Below, piece by piece: positions 16,757 to 25,677 of a stretch of DNA of 32,541 nt; the first letter of the stretch is position 1; the number at the start of each line of letters is the position of its first letter. The stretch comes from an uncultured Eubacterium sp. Its GTDB lineage: Bacteria; Bacillota; Clostridia; Lachnospirales; Lachnospiraceae. The translations under genes and the position numbers were made by a program. The notes beneath the pieces are model-generated. The model was given only the letters and a program-made list of their open reading frames with translations. It was not told where the DNA came from and searched no databases. The DNA lies in the NCBI GenBank assembly GCA_947385875.1, contig CANDMV010000034.1, forward strand, positions 1-32,541, read 5' to 3'.

Positions 16757-17761
16757 ATGGCCATAGATGTTACGAAGCGTGTATCAAAGGAGTTAAGGGA
16801 AGAGAAGAAAAGCAGCGTTCAGGCAGCGATTGTACGTGATATTATCGCGCGCATGACCGCAGACCGGACGCTTGGGCCGAAACTGCAGAAAGGCGAGATA
16901 AGGAAAAAACTGGTGGAACCAGCATGGAAGTGTCCGTCATGTTTTCATGTGACGCTGATAGACCTGCCGGAGTGTCAGGCGGAGCTTTTGAGTCTGACCC
17001 AGAATCCCAATACAGCGAGGGTAATTTTACAGCTTCATGGCGGCGGATATATTGGTGCGATGCGTAATAAGTACCGTTCCTTCGCGGGGCTGTACAACGA
17101 GCTCGGCAGAGGAGTGAATGTGTTCACACCGGATTACCGGGTGGCGCCGGAGCATCCGTATCCGGCAGCGCTGGAGGATGCCGTGTCTGCTTATCAATGG
17201 CTGATCGGGGCAGGATGCCTGCCGTCTAAAATCGTTGTTGCCGGAGACTCGGCAGGCGGAGGGCTGGCGCTGGCATTGTGCTTATATCTGAGAGATCATG
17301 GGATTGAGCTGCCGGAGGGGCTGATTTTGATGTCGCCTTGGACGGATTTGACGGCAAGCGGTGAATCATATGAGAAAAATTATACGCTGGATCCTCTGTT
17401 CGGCAATACACGGGACAGTATGATTTATAATCTGGACTATATCGGAGAGGAAGACCCAGCAAACCCATATATCTCACCTTTATTCGGCTCTTTTGAAGGA
17501 TTTCCGCCGATGCTGATTCAGGTAGGCTCGATCGAGATGCTGTTAAGTGATTCTACTTCACTGGCGCAAAAGGCAAAAGAAGCGGGTGTAAAAGTGCGTC
17601 TTAGTATTTATGAAGAGATGTTCCATGTGTTTCAAATGGGGGAGCTGATGCTGCCGGAGTCTAAGCTGGCATGGGAAGAGGTCGGAAAATTTCTGCGCGT
17701 GTTAGAACGCAGGCGTAAGGAGACATTCAGCATACAAGAGGAAGAGGACATGTATGCATGA
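16757..17761 (+). CDS. Alpha/beta hydrolase, HSL/acetyl-esterase family
   Basis: A 334-residue cytoplasmic hydrolase. The oxyanion motif HGGG is at 94-97 (LQLHGGGYIG). The nucleophile is S165 in VAGDSAGGGLAL and the histidine H290 in EEMFHVFQMG. The acid position reads GSIEMLLSDS, with E260 or D265 as candidates where many relatives have Asp. DYRVAPEHPYPAALEDA is a typical HSL-family segment. The ATG at 16757 has AAAGGAT six bases before it; the 13-codon longer form from 16718 has no ribosome site. It is the third gene of an apparent operon with the acyltransferase and zinc-ribbon membrane protein, so it may remove or remodel the acyl group that enzyme adds. Confidence 0.85.
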   Translation: MAIDVTKRVSKELREEKKSSVQAAIVRDIIARMTADRTLGPKLQKGEIRKKLVEPAWKCPSCFHVTLIDLPECQAELLSLTQNPNTARVILQLHGGGYIGAMRNKYRSFAGLYNELGRGVNVFTPDYRVAPEHPYPAALEDAVSAYQWLIGAGCLPSKIVVAGDSAGGGLALALCLYLRDHGIELPEGLILMSPWTDLTASGESYEKNYTLDPLFGNTRDSMIYNLDYIGEEDPANPYISPLFGSFEGFPPMLIQVGSIEMLLSDSTSLAQKAKEAGVKVRLSIYEEMFHVFQMGELMLPESKLAWEEVGKFLRVLERRRKETFSIQEEEDMYA

Positions 17762-17822
17762 ATGGCATTGGCCGTGAGTAACAATGAATGTATTAATTTA
17801 TTATAAAATTTTGCTGTACCAG

Positions 17823-17851
17823 TTGCCAAATGAGAGGGGCTTATTTATAAT
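17823..17851 (+). promoter_or_regulatory. Sigma-A promoter upstream of clpX
   Basis: TTGCCA (17823-17828), 17 bases, then a perfect TATAAT (17846-17851), giving a leader of about 85 bases before the clpX ATG. No heat-shock operator (CIRCE or CtsR repeat) is visible in this short leader. Confidence 0.7.
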
Positions 17852-17941
17852 AAAGTATGTTCTGCTGGCACTTCACATTTTATCAGGGATAGCTGATGGG
17901 AAGCAGCCAAGGCGGAAAGTATGAATGGAGTGGAGTAGATA

Positions 17942-19432
17942 ATGTCAGAACAGGATTTTAGGGAAGTGGACAGCATCAAAGAAGACGAGGGACAGAAAAC
18001 GGCTGATGTGACCGTGGAAGATGCATCTAAGGAAGATCGGGATGAATACGAAGAGGTATGCTATATCTGTCATCGGCCAGAGAGCAAAGCAGGCAGAATG
18101 ATTAAGATACCAAATAATATCTGTATCTGTCAGGACTGTATGCAGCGTACCTTTGACAGTATGAATCAGTCCGGATTTCGTCTGGATGATATTCTGGGGC
18201 CCATGCAGAATACGAAAGGCAGAATGCCGAATATCAGCATGATTAACCTGTCAGACCTTCAGGGAATGATGCCGAATGCCCAGAAAATAAAAAAGAAAAA
18301 GCCAAAGGAAAAGAAAGAAAAGCCGGTGCTTGATATTCACGCAATTCCGGCTCCGCATAAAATCAAGGCAAAGCTGGATGATTATGTCGTCGGACAGGAG
18401 CACGCGAAAAAAGTCATGTCGGTAGCCGTGTACAATCATTACAAGCGTATTCTGGGAGATGAAAAGGACGAGATCGAGATCGAAAAGTCTAATATGCTGA
18501 TGGTAGGGCCGACCGGATCCGGCAAGACATATCTGGTTAAGACATTGGCAAGGCTTTTGGATGTGCCGCTTGCAATTACGGATGCGACCTCTTTGACAGA
18601 AGCAGGTTATATTGGAGATGATATAGAAAGCGTTGTGTCAAAGCTCTTAGCTGTAGCGGATAATGATGTGGAACGCGCGGAGCATGGCATCATATTTATC
18701 GATGAAATTGATAAAATTGCAAAAAAGAGAAATACCCATCAGCGTGACGTCAGCGGAGAATCCGTACAGCAGGGTATGCTCAAGCTGTTGGAAGGCGCGG
18801 AGGTAGAGGTGCCGGTAGGAGCCAGCAGCAAAAATGCTATGGTGCCGATGACGACGGTAAATACAAAGGATATATTATTTATCTGCGGCGGAGCATTTCC
18901 AGAACTGGAAGAAATCATCAAGGAGCGTCTGAATAAGCAGTCGTCGATTGGCTTTCAGGCAGATTTAAAGGATAAATATGACAAAGAAGAGAACCTGCTT
19001 ACGAAAGTCACAGTTGAAGATATACGTAAATTTGGCATGATACCAGAATTCATCGGAAGGCTGCCGATTTTATTTTCATTAGAAGCATTATCCGAGGATA
19101 TGCTTGTAAGGATTCTGGCAGAGCCGAAAAACGCTATCATCAAGCAGTACCAAAAGCTTCTGGATTATGATGAAGTGCGTCTGGAATTTGATGATGCTGC
19201 TTTACATGCGATTGCAAAGAAGGCAAAGGAAAAGAAAGTCGGAGCCAGGGCACTGCGCGCAATTTTGGAAGAGTTTATGCTTGATATTATGTATGAGATT
19301 CCAAAAGATGAAAATATTGGCATCGTGACAATTACCGGCGATTACGTAGACGGCAGGGGCGGCCCTTTGATTACAATGCGGGGTGTCCAGGGGCTTGTGG
19401 AACATAAAAATATTCAAATGCAGGCAACATAA
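17942..19432 (+). CDS. clpX: ClpX-type AAA+ unfoldase, divergent paralogue
   Basis: A 496-residue protein, longer than the usual 410-430. A 38-residue acidic extension precedes the zinc-binding domain (C40, C43, C63, C66). A lysine-rich linker (KKKKPKEKKEKP, 117-128) then leads to the AAA+ module. Walker A GPTGSGKT is at 189-196, Walker B IIFIDEID at 250-257, the pore-1 loop GYIG at 222-225 (usually GYVG), the ClpP-docking IGF at 336-338, and the sensor-2 region GARALR near 413. The RKH-type loop of standard ClpX is replaced by ASSKNAM (about 294-300), so substrate choice may differ. The IGF motif predicts that it still docks on ClpP. No clpP or tig lies beside it, unlike the usual clpX locus. 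A small membrane protein gene follows after ten bases. Confidence 0.88.
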   Translation: MSEQDFREVDSIKEDEGQKTADVTVEDASKEDRDEYEEVCYICHRPESKAGRMIKIPNNICICQDCMQRTFDSMNQSGFRLDDILGPMQNTKGRMPNISMINLSDLQGMMPNAQKIKKKKPKEKKEKPVLDIHAIPAPHKIKAKLDDYVVGQEHAKKVMSVAVYNHYKRILGDEKDEIEIEKSNMLMVGPTGSGKTYLVKTLARLLDVPLAITDATSLTEAGYIGDDIESVVSKLLAVADNDVERAEHGIIFIDEIDKIAKKRNTHQRDVSGESVQQGMLKLLEGAEVEVPVGASSKNAMVPMTTVNTKDILFICGGAFPELEEIIKERLNKQSSIGFQADLKDKYDKEENLLTKVTVEDIRKFGMIPEFIGRLPILFSLEALSEDMLVRILAEPKNAIIKQYQKLLDYDEVRLEFDDAALHAIAKKAKEKKVGARALRAILEEFMLDIMYEIPKDENIGIVTITGDYVDGRGGPLITMRGVQGLVEHKNIQMQAT

Positions 19433-19442
19433 GGAGGTAAAT

Positions 19443-19946
19443 ATGGCGGACTCATATGCAGAGGTGATTGTCCATGATGAAAAAGATACAAAAGGAACGC
19501 AGCTTAAAATATGCCTGATTATTCTTACAATCGCGATGCTTTGTTTTGGAGCGATGTATAGTGCATTATTTTTGACGCTGGGGATTATTATGATCCCGGT
19601 AACCGTTGTTATGATTAAAAACCGTTATCATGAATATGAATATCTGCTGGTATCCGAAGAGCTTGATATAGCAGTTGTTCGCAATCGAAAAAAAAGAAAA
19701 AAAATAAAAACCTATTCCATGCAGGAGCTTCAGTGCATGGCACCAGTGAATTCCCATAGGCTGGACGGCTTTCACGGCAATCCGCAGCTGAAAGTATTCG
19801 ACTTCTCTTCCGGCAATCCAGACCATGAGATTTACAGCATGATTTTTTCCAGTAATGGATCTTTGCAGGAAGTAAAAGTAGAGCCGACGGCTGCAATGCT
19901 GAATGAAGTAAAGATGCGTCATGCTAGTATTGTATTTACAGAATAA
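19443..19946 (+). CDS. Small membrane protein downstream of clpX (DUF6106-like)
   Basis: A 167-residue protein with two close membrane helices (about 20-58: LKICLIILTIAMLCFG, then LFLTLGIIMIPVTVVMI). A cytoplasmic domain follows (HEYEYLLVSEELDIAVVRNR, a basic RKKRKKIK run, then a beta-rich part ending near VEPTAAMLNEVKMRH). It resembles PH-like regulatory domains and the DUF6106 family as I remember it. AAGGAGG overlaps the clpX stop and is five bases from the ATG, so it is co-expressed with clpX. It may be a membrane-linked partner or substrate of that unfoldase; this is inference. Confidence 0.65.
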   Translation: MADSYAEVIVHDEKDTKGTQLKICLIILTIAMLCFGAMYSALFLTLGIIMIPVTVVMIKNRYHEYEYLLVSEELDIAVVRNRKKRKKIKTYSMQELQCMAPVNSHRLDGFHGNPQLKVFDFSSGNPDHEIYSMIFSSNGSLQEVKVEPTAAMLNEVKMRHASIVFTE

Positions 19947-19955
19947 AGCTTTTGC

Positions 19956-19978
19956 GCATTTTTCAAACACGCTCTAGG
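19956..19978 (+). repeat. Solo end of the 13935 inverted-repeat element
   Basis: The sequence GCATTTTTCAAACACGC followed by CTCTAGG matches the right end of the element at 13935-14147 with a one-base length difference in the T-run. No matching left end is seen nearby, so it is a remnant or an independent copy that lost the rest. Confidence 0.65.
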
Positions 19979-20040
19979 GGTTGCTATACGTGATTTAAAT
20001 CGCTTCGTGGCATTTTTGCATTGTTTTTATAAAAATTAAG

Positions 20041-20104
20041 ACTGTATCAAAGGTAGAAGACGAGCTGTTACAAATAGTCTTTATGCTTTTGATACAGTTT
20101 TTTT
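20041..20104 (+). terminator. Terminator, probably for the clpX operon
   Basis: ACTGTATCAAA (20041-20051) pairs exactly with TTTGATACAGT (20088-20098). An inner stem AAGAC/GTCTT lies inside, and a run of seven T follows. It is the clearest intrinsic terminator in the window. Confidence 0.8.
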
Positions 20105-20188
20105 AATGGATACAACGCTAAGCTTCACTATTTTTCCAAAGGAACATGACAAAATACGCAAAGTATGCCCGGTATGTCCCCCCCCGCC

Positions 20189-20305
20189 AGACTGTCCGAA
20201 AACTACTTTTTTTAATTTCCGGACCACATTATCTTGTTGCTATTTACATAACTGATACTATATTTTGTTGTTCGAACTGCCCAATTTTTACTTTTTGGAC
20301 AGTCT
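20189..20305. repeat. Short inverted-repeat element, about 117 bp
   Basis: AGACTGTCC followed by GAAAA (from 20189) is mirrored by TTTTT then GGACAGTCT (20297-20305). Runs of C lie just outside both ends. There is no coding content inside. With the terminator and tandem repeat it accounts for most of the 490-base gap before the S8 peptidase gene. Confidence 0.55.
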
Positions 20306-20348
20306 CCCCCGGTTTTGTCATATGCTTGTAAGTACAATTAAGATCAGC

Positions 20349-20395
20349 GTATAGATATAGGACTGCTGTATAGATATAGGACTGCTGCATAGATC
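20349..20395 (+). repeat. 19-bp tandem repeat, about 2.5 copies
   Basis: GTATAGATATAGGACTGCT at 20349-20367 is repeated exactly at 20368-20386 and begins again as GCATAGAT. It lies about 65 bases before the S8 peptidase start and may form part of its leader. Confidence 0.8.
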
Positions 20396-20458
20396 GATGA
20401 AGAACGTTTTTTCAGCTGCAACATATCATAAAAAGAAGTGATAGCATCAGGAGAAGTT

Positions 20459-22150
20459 ATGCCGAATTGTGAAGAAGCCATTTACTCGAATGATTATTTT
20501 GATTTTATTGTAGAAAAACAGTTTCTGGATGAACTGGATGGGGAAGGATACTGTATTCAGATGCTGGATGAAAACTATGGGGCCGTATATTACCAGATGT
20601 CTGATAATGATGTAGAGGTTCAGATGAGAAATTATTCTTATGGGGTAATTCCGAAATGCTTTGGGCTGCTGAATAACGTGGCACTGGAAGACAGCGGGAT
20701 TATGAGGGTGCGTGACCAGCCCAATCTGGCGCTGACAGGGCAGGGGGTTTTAATGGGTTTTATTGATACGGATTTTGATTATACAAATCCATTATTCTGC
20801 CATACAGATGGGACTACAAGGGTAGAAAGAATCTGGAATCAGGAGGACCGTTCGGGGATGCCTCCTCAGGGTTTTTTATATGGTTCAGAGTATACCAGAG
20901 AGCAGATCGATGAAGAGCTGCTCGCAAATCGAAATATCATAACCGCAAAAATACCATATGCGGATGGGCATGGAACGTTTCTGGCAGCACTGGCAGCAGG
21001 ATCAGAAGATTTGGGTAACAGGTTCAGTGGAGCTGCGCCTGAATGTGATATAGCTTTTGTGCAGCTTAAATCGGCAAAACAGTATCTGAAAGATTTTTAT
21101 TTTATTCCTGATGAGACACCGGTATTTCAGGAAAATGATATTATGGCAGGCATCCGCTACTTAAATATGCTGGCAATCCAGCTGCGCAAGCCGCTGTCGC
21201 TATGCATTGCGCTTGGTACGAATATGGGAAACCGCGGCGGCAGGAGTCCGATTGCACATTCCCTTACAGAAATATCCAATAGAAGGCAGCGCTGTGTGGC
21301 AATCGCAGCAGGAAATGAAGCCGATAAAAGGCATCATTTCCTGGGAGGGATTACCGGACCAGATGCGCAGGAAAGAGTTGAAATCAGCGTATCAGAAGGA
21401 GTAAATGGATTTATTGCAGAGATGTGGGCGCTGGCACCAGAATTATATGAGGTTATAATTATTTCGCCGACAGGAGAGCGTTTTCGCGCTATTCCATCAG
21501 CGTTGGGCAGCCATTCAGAATACAAGTTTATTTTTGAAGGCACATTTGTGACGGTGGATTATCTATTGACAGGCTCTGCAAATAGCAACGAGCTGATTTA
21601 TATTCGTTTTCAAAAGCCGATTGCAGGAGTATGGGTCATCAATGTGTTTGCACGCAATTATATTAACGGAACATATCATGTCTGGCTGCCGATGTCTGAA
21701 ATGATTTCGGGAGAAGTATATTTTCTGCGTTCGAATCCAGATACGACAATCACGGTGCCGTCTGATGCAGAGGTGCCCATTACCGTTGCTGGCTATAACA
21801 GCGTGGACGGCAGCATCTATTTTGAGTCGGGCCGGGGCTTTACAGTTACAAATAGTATAAAGCCTGATATTGCTGCGCCGGCAGTAGATATCTATGGGCC
21901 GGTGGGGGATGGAAAGTATGAGACACGCAGCGGTACCAGTGTTGCGGCAGCGGTGGCGGCTGGGGCCGGGGCGCTGATGCTGGAATGGACTGGGGTAAGG
22001 AGGAATGATATTGCGGCGACGACGGCGAATATAAAGAATTATTTTATCCGCGGAGCGGTGAGGGATAATTCTAGGGTTTATCCGAATAAGGAATGGGGGT
22101 GGGGACAGCTGGATTTGTATAAGACGTTTGAGAATTTTAGGAATGTATGA
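20459..22150 (+). CDS. Subtilisin-like S8 peptidase, Csp-type
   Basis: A 563-residue serine protease with the full triad: D103 (LMGFIDTDFDYTNPLF), H171 (YADGHGTFLAALAAG) and S494 (RSGTSVAAAVAAGAGAL). Between H and S it carries a beta-sheet insertion (about 290-460) like that of clostridial Csp germination proteases and related gut S8 peptidases. No signal peptide is visible; the first 60 residues resemble a short pro-region. The ATG at 20459 is preferred over a GTG at 20438 because CAGGAG lies five bases upstream. It is a single gene followed by a terminator. Its last 55 bases are duplicated at 29420. The substrate is unknown; a role in spore germination is possible but not shown. Confidence 0.88.
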   Translation: MPNCEEAIYSNDYFDFIVEKQFLDELDGEGYCIQMLDENYGAVYYQMSDNDVEVQMRNYSYGVIPKCFGLLNNVALEDSGIMRVRDQPNLALTGQGVLMGFIDTDFDYTNPLFCHTDGTTRVERIWNQEDRSGMPPQGFLYGSEYTREQIDEELLANRNIITAKIPYADGHGTFLAALAAGSEDLGNRFSGAAPECDIAFVQLKSAKQYLKDFYFIPDETPVFQENDIMAGIRYLNMLAIQLRKPLSLCIALGTNMGNRGGRSPIAHSLTEISNRRQRCVAIAAGNEADKRHHFLGGITGPDAQERVEISVSEGVNGFIAEMWALAPELYEVIIISPTGERFRAIPSALGSHSEYKFIFEGTFVTVDYLLTGSANSNELIYIRFQKPIAGVWVINVFARNYINGTYHVWLPMSEMISGEVYFLRSNPDTTITVPSDAEVPITVAGYNSVDGSIYFESGRGFTVTNSIKPDIAAPAVDIYGPVGDGKYETRSGTSVAAAVAAGAGALMLEWTGVRRNDIAATTANIKNYFIRGAVRDNSRVYPNKEWGWGQLDLYKTFENFRNV

Positions 22151-22166
22151 AGATTTGAGAAAGAAT

Positions 22167-22199
22167 ATCCGCTGACAGTAGAATGTTGGCGGATTTTTG
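22167..22199 (+). terminator. Terminator of the S8 peptidase gene
   Basis: ATCCGC (22167-22172) pairs with GCGGAT (22189-22194). An inner ACA/TGT pairing closes the stem, and TTTTTG follows. The structure is preserved in the duplicated copy near 29490-29521. Confidence 0.7.
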
Positions 22200-22253
22200 T
22201 ATAGAAAATAAAATTACAAATTAGATACTTTTAGTAAAGCTGCAAAGGTTATG

Positions 22254-22283
22254 TTGCTTATATAGAAAGAATTATGCTATCAT
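22254..22283 (+). promoter_or_regulatory. Promoter-like sequence of the NTPase gene
   Basis: TTGCTT (22254-22259), 18 bases, TATCAT (22278-22283), about 55 bases before the ATG. In the duplicated copy the same boxes are kept but the spacer is 16 bases. Confidence 0.45.
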
Positions 22284-22337
22284 TAAGAAAAGTTAATAAG
22301 AAGACACAAAGTTCATAATATATAAGGAGCAGGAAAC

Positions 22338-25300
22338 ATGTCTAAATTAACAGATATAAAGAATTACTGAGCTGGAAGGCGGTGCATTTCAGGAGTTATG
22401 CGACGCATTATAATCAAGATGCGGGTATGAAGGCATACATGCTTATGGAATGCAGGCGGGAACAATGAAAACAACCAAAGGAAATCCAGATACATACTTT
22501 AAAACTAATACTGGTAAATATATATTTGTAGCATATCCTACACAGCAGGACGATTTATTAAAAAAGCTGAAAAAGATATTGAAAAATGTTTAGATACATC
22601 GAAAACAGGTATTTTATGTGAAGACATAGAGGAAATTATTTTTTGTCATACATCGTCGGGCTTGTCAGCCGGAGAAGACATGCAGTTACGAAATATATGT
22701 CAGGCAAAAAATGTATTGTTTGATATATATGGCATTGATAGAATTGCAGATGAAATATACAGACATTATAAAATACTGGCAAAAGATCATTTGGGATTAA
22801 GTATTGATACCGGTCAGGTTATGGAAATAGAGGACTTCATAGAAAGGCATGATGCTGATGAAATGGCAGTGTCATTATCAACAGTTTTTCAGTTTAGAGA
22901 AAATGAATTTACAGAGTTTATTAATAAGTTAAGTATACATAAAGTAGTTGCTGTAATAGGACATCCGGGTGTTGGAAAGACGAGAATCAGTATTGAGGCT
23001 GCGAAAAGATATGCGGATGAAAAGAAAGGCAGGGTATTGTGCATAAGAAGCCTGCATATGCCAATTTTAGAAGATCTTGCATCGTATATTGAAAAGCCTG
23101 GGAACTATTTAATTTTCGTAGATGATGCAAATGAATTGGCAGATATTAAGATCTTGTTGGAATATTTAAATAAAGGCAGGGAAGGTTATGATGTCAGATT
23201 CATTGTTACTATGAGAAATTATGCAGCAGATGCCGTCATTAAAAGCATAGAGGAACATACTGTGCCGTGGATTCTCAGAGTAAAAGGCTTTTCAGATGAT
23301 GAAATTAAAGAGTTTTTGAAAGTAAATATGCAGATTAATAATCCAGATATGTGAATCATATCATTAGGATAGCTGAAGGAAATCCAAGGCTTGCATATAT
23401 GGCGGGACAGCTGGCAAAGAAAGAACAGTCTTTAGATGCTATTGGGGATGCTGTGCAGCTTTACGAGAATTATTATGGAAAGTATTTGTCAGATTCTAAA
23501 ATAATGATGGATAGGAATCTTGGTTTGACAGCGGGAATTGTTGCACTGCTGAGGGCTGTATATCTGGACAATCTGTGCTGTCTGGAAAAAATATTTCAAA
23601 AGGGTGTAATAGATGATAAAAATTTTATAGATAGTGTTTTTAAATTATGCGATTTAGAAATAATTGATATTGATTGCAGGGAGAAAAGGGTTGCTGCCAC
23701 TTCTGATCAGTGTCTTAGTAATTATTTATTATTTATGTGTTTCTTCCAAAAACGATATTTAGAGTTTTCAGATGTCTTAGAAATAGGATTTCGGAATTTT
23801 CGAAAAGGAATGGTGAAAGCAACAGGTGTATTGTGGAATGTATTTGCATCGGAGCAGCTTCATGATTATTTAACAAGTGAAATTATAAAAGTATGGGATA
23901 TTTTTGAAAAAGAAGCTGATGAAAGACTATTTGCTGATTATGTCAAGGAATTCCATTCTTTTAGGTCGGAATTGGCTTTGCTGTTTGTTGAAAATTGGAT
24001 TGGGAAGATCAAAAGTAAAAAAATTGATTTGGATGAAGCTGATTTTAATAAGAGCACTTATTTGAGAAGAGACAGCATTATTGATTTGCTGTCCGGTTAC
24101 AGACATTTTAAATTATTGCCGGAAGTAATTGAAACTATGTGTGATTATGTGATTAAAAAGCAGGATGCAGTCAGGGATGCATTTGAGTGCATAAAAAATA
24201 ATTATAGTATTGACCAGTATTCATATGATTATGATTATTATACTGAGAGACCAGTATTAAATGTGTTGGCAGAAAAAAGAGAAAACGATATAATGACAAA
24301 ATTATATATTTATACTGCATCACATTTTTTACTAGCTTTCTTTCGTACTACAGAAATGGAACGGGGGAGAAAGCTTGTTAGTTATAGAATACCGATATAT
24401 TTAACAAAGGGGAGTATGTCTTATAGAGAGTCCATTTGGAAAGAACTGATTCGCATTATGCAGGAAGATGGAAAGTGGCAGATCATGGTTTGGGAGGAGT
24501 TGTTAAATTATGCGAGAATACGGCGTGAAGAAGAAAAAGATGTAATGTTATTTGATAAAAAATATATCCTTCACGTTATCGAACATATGGATCAGGTGAG
24601 CAGGCTTAAAATCTGTGTATTATGTCAGAAGCTTGAAAGAAAGTGGGAAATTTATGGGATACATACAAAATGTTTTGAAAATATTTATAATATACCTGTC
24701 TGGAATGCATACTGTGTTTTTACGAAAAGTTTTGTGGGTGAGGGGATTTCATTTAAAGAGAGTGAGTGCAGAAGAAAGGAATGGTTATCAGGTTATGCAG
24801 ATGCTAATGGGAATGAAATTAAAAATATTGTAAAAATGATGAATGAAGCAGCAGTTGAAATAGAAGATAAAAAATATTTGATAAGTGGTTCACTTCAGAT
24901 TTTTATTTCAATAATACTGGAAGACAAAGAAAAGGCATCACTTGTAGCAGAAGTTTTATTGGAAAACAATCAGCTTGAGCTGTATTCTGGAACTGTCGTA
25001 AAGCGGCTGATTGAGTTATGGGGAATAGAAAAAATATATGATTATATTTATGAAAAAGGGCAGAATGAATGGCAGTTTTTATTTTTCGAAATGCTGGAGT
25101 TAGAAAGTTATGATGATAAAGTGAAATGGAGAATGAAGTTTTTGGAGTTTTTGAAAGAGGATACGGACAAAAATATAGTACGTGCTCCTTATCGTAACTT
25201 GGCATTCCTTCAAAAGTTTTTGGATGTAGATCCTCATAATTATATAAATGTGTCCAAAATCATTCTACAGAAAAAGAATTATAATGATTTTATGCTATCG

Positions 25301-25494
25301 ATTTATTTTGGATTACTGGAAGTATGCTGCACGAAATGAGGGCAAGAATCGAATATTACGAAACGCTATTACCGCTGTTTACGGGAAGAAAACTGTTAAA
25401 GCATAAGCAGCTGATAAAGGAGAGGATAGATAAATGGATGAAGAGGAAAAAGAATCAGGAAATGGAAGAAATAATATTATCTTTATATGATTAG
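22338..25494 (+). pseudogene. nSTAND-type NTPase with REase-like N-terminus, multiply broken
   Basis: One gene of roughly 1,050 codons, read across several frames. ATG at 22338 with AAGGAGC upstream runs into TGA at 22368. The frame then shifts to ELEGGAFQELCDAL, which ends at TAA 22411. KGNPDTYFKTNTGKYIFVAY follows, a possible PD-(D/E)xK-like effector, with another frameshift in a poly-A run near 22565. The NTPase core has Walker A as VIGHPGVGKTRIS (about 22959) and Walker B as YLIFVDDANE. Another shift near 23350 leads to HIIRIAEGNPRLAYMAGQLA (STAND helical part) and a long alpha-helical sensor-like region. A last shift near 25320 reaches the tail ending at TAG 25494. STAND NTPases of this layout sense phage proteins and activate an attached effector. 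The five lesions leave only fragments (22662-23354 and 23351-25339). The family call is from motifs and layout. Confidence 0.75.
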
Positions 25495-25677
25495 GATGAT
25501 ATATACAGTTTTGAAATCAGTCATTTTGCTTGTGTAGAATATAGAACAGAGATATAATATTGTTATTAGAATAGATAGGATAATGAGAGTAAAACTATAC
25601 TTTACAAACAGAAAGAAATATAATAAAATTTTTCTATTGGAACTGTAAATACAATGAAAATAGGAGATTGTTGGAAA

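Larger units (their letters stand above)
22096..22341 (+). repeat. Left copy of a 245-bp direct repeat flanking the defence island
   Basis: Begins at GGGGTGGGGACAGCTGG inside the peptidase 3' end. It covers the stop codon, terminator and promoter-like sequence and ends exactly at the ribosome site, ATG and next base of the NTPase gene. The right copy is 29420-29663, with a few substitutions and a net two-base indel in the promoter spacer. Confidence 0.9.

Noticed and set aside
20146..20331. 61-codon frame near the inverted repeat before the peptidase gene
   Set aside because: It runs through the palindrome and C-run and has no ribosome site; chance frame.
23350..23354. Programmed frameshift in the NTPase gene
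   Set aside because: There is no slippery heptamer with a following structure, and four other lesions exist in the same gene; decay is simpler.
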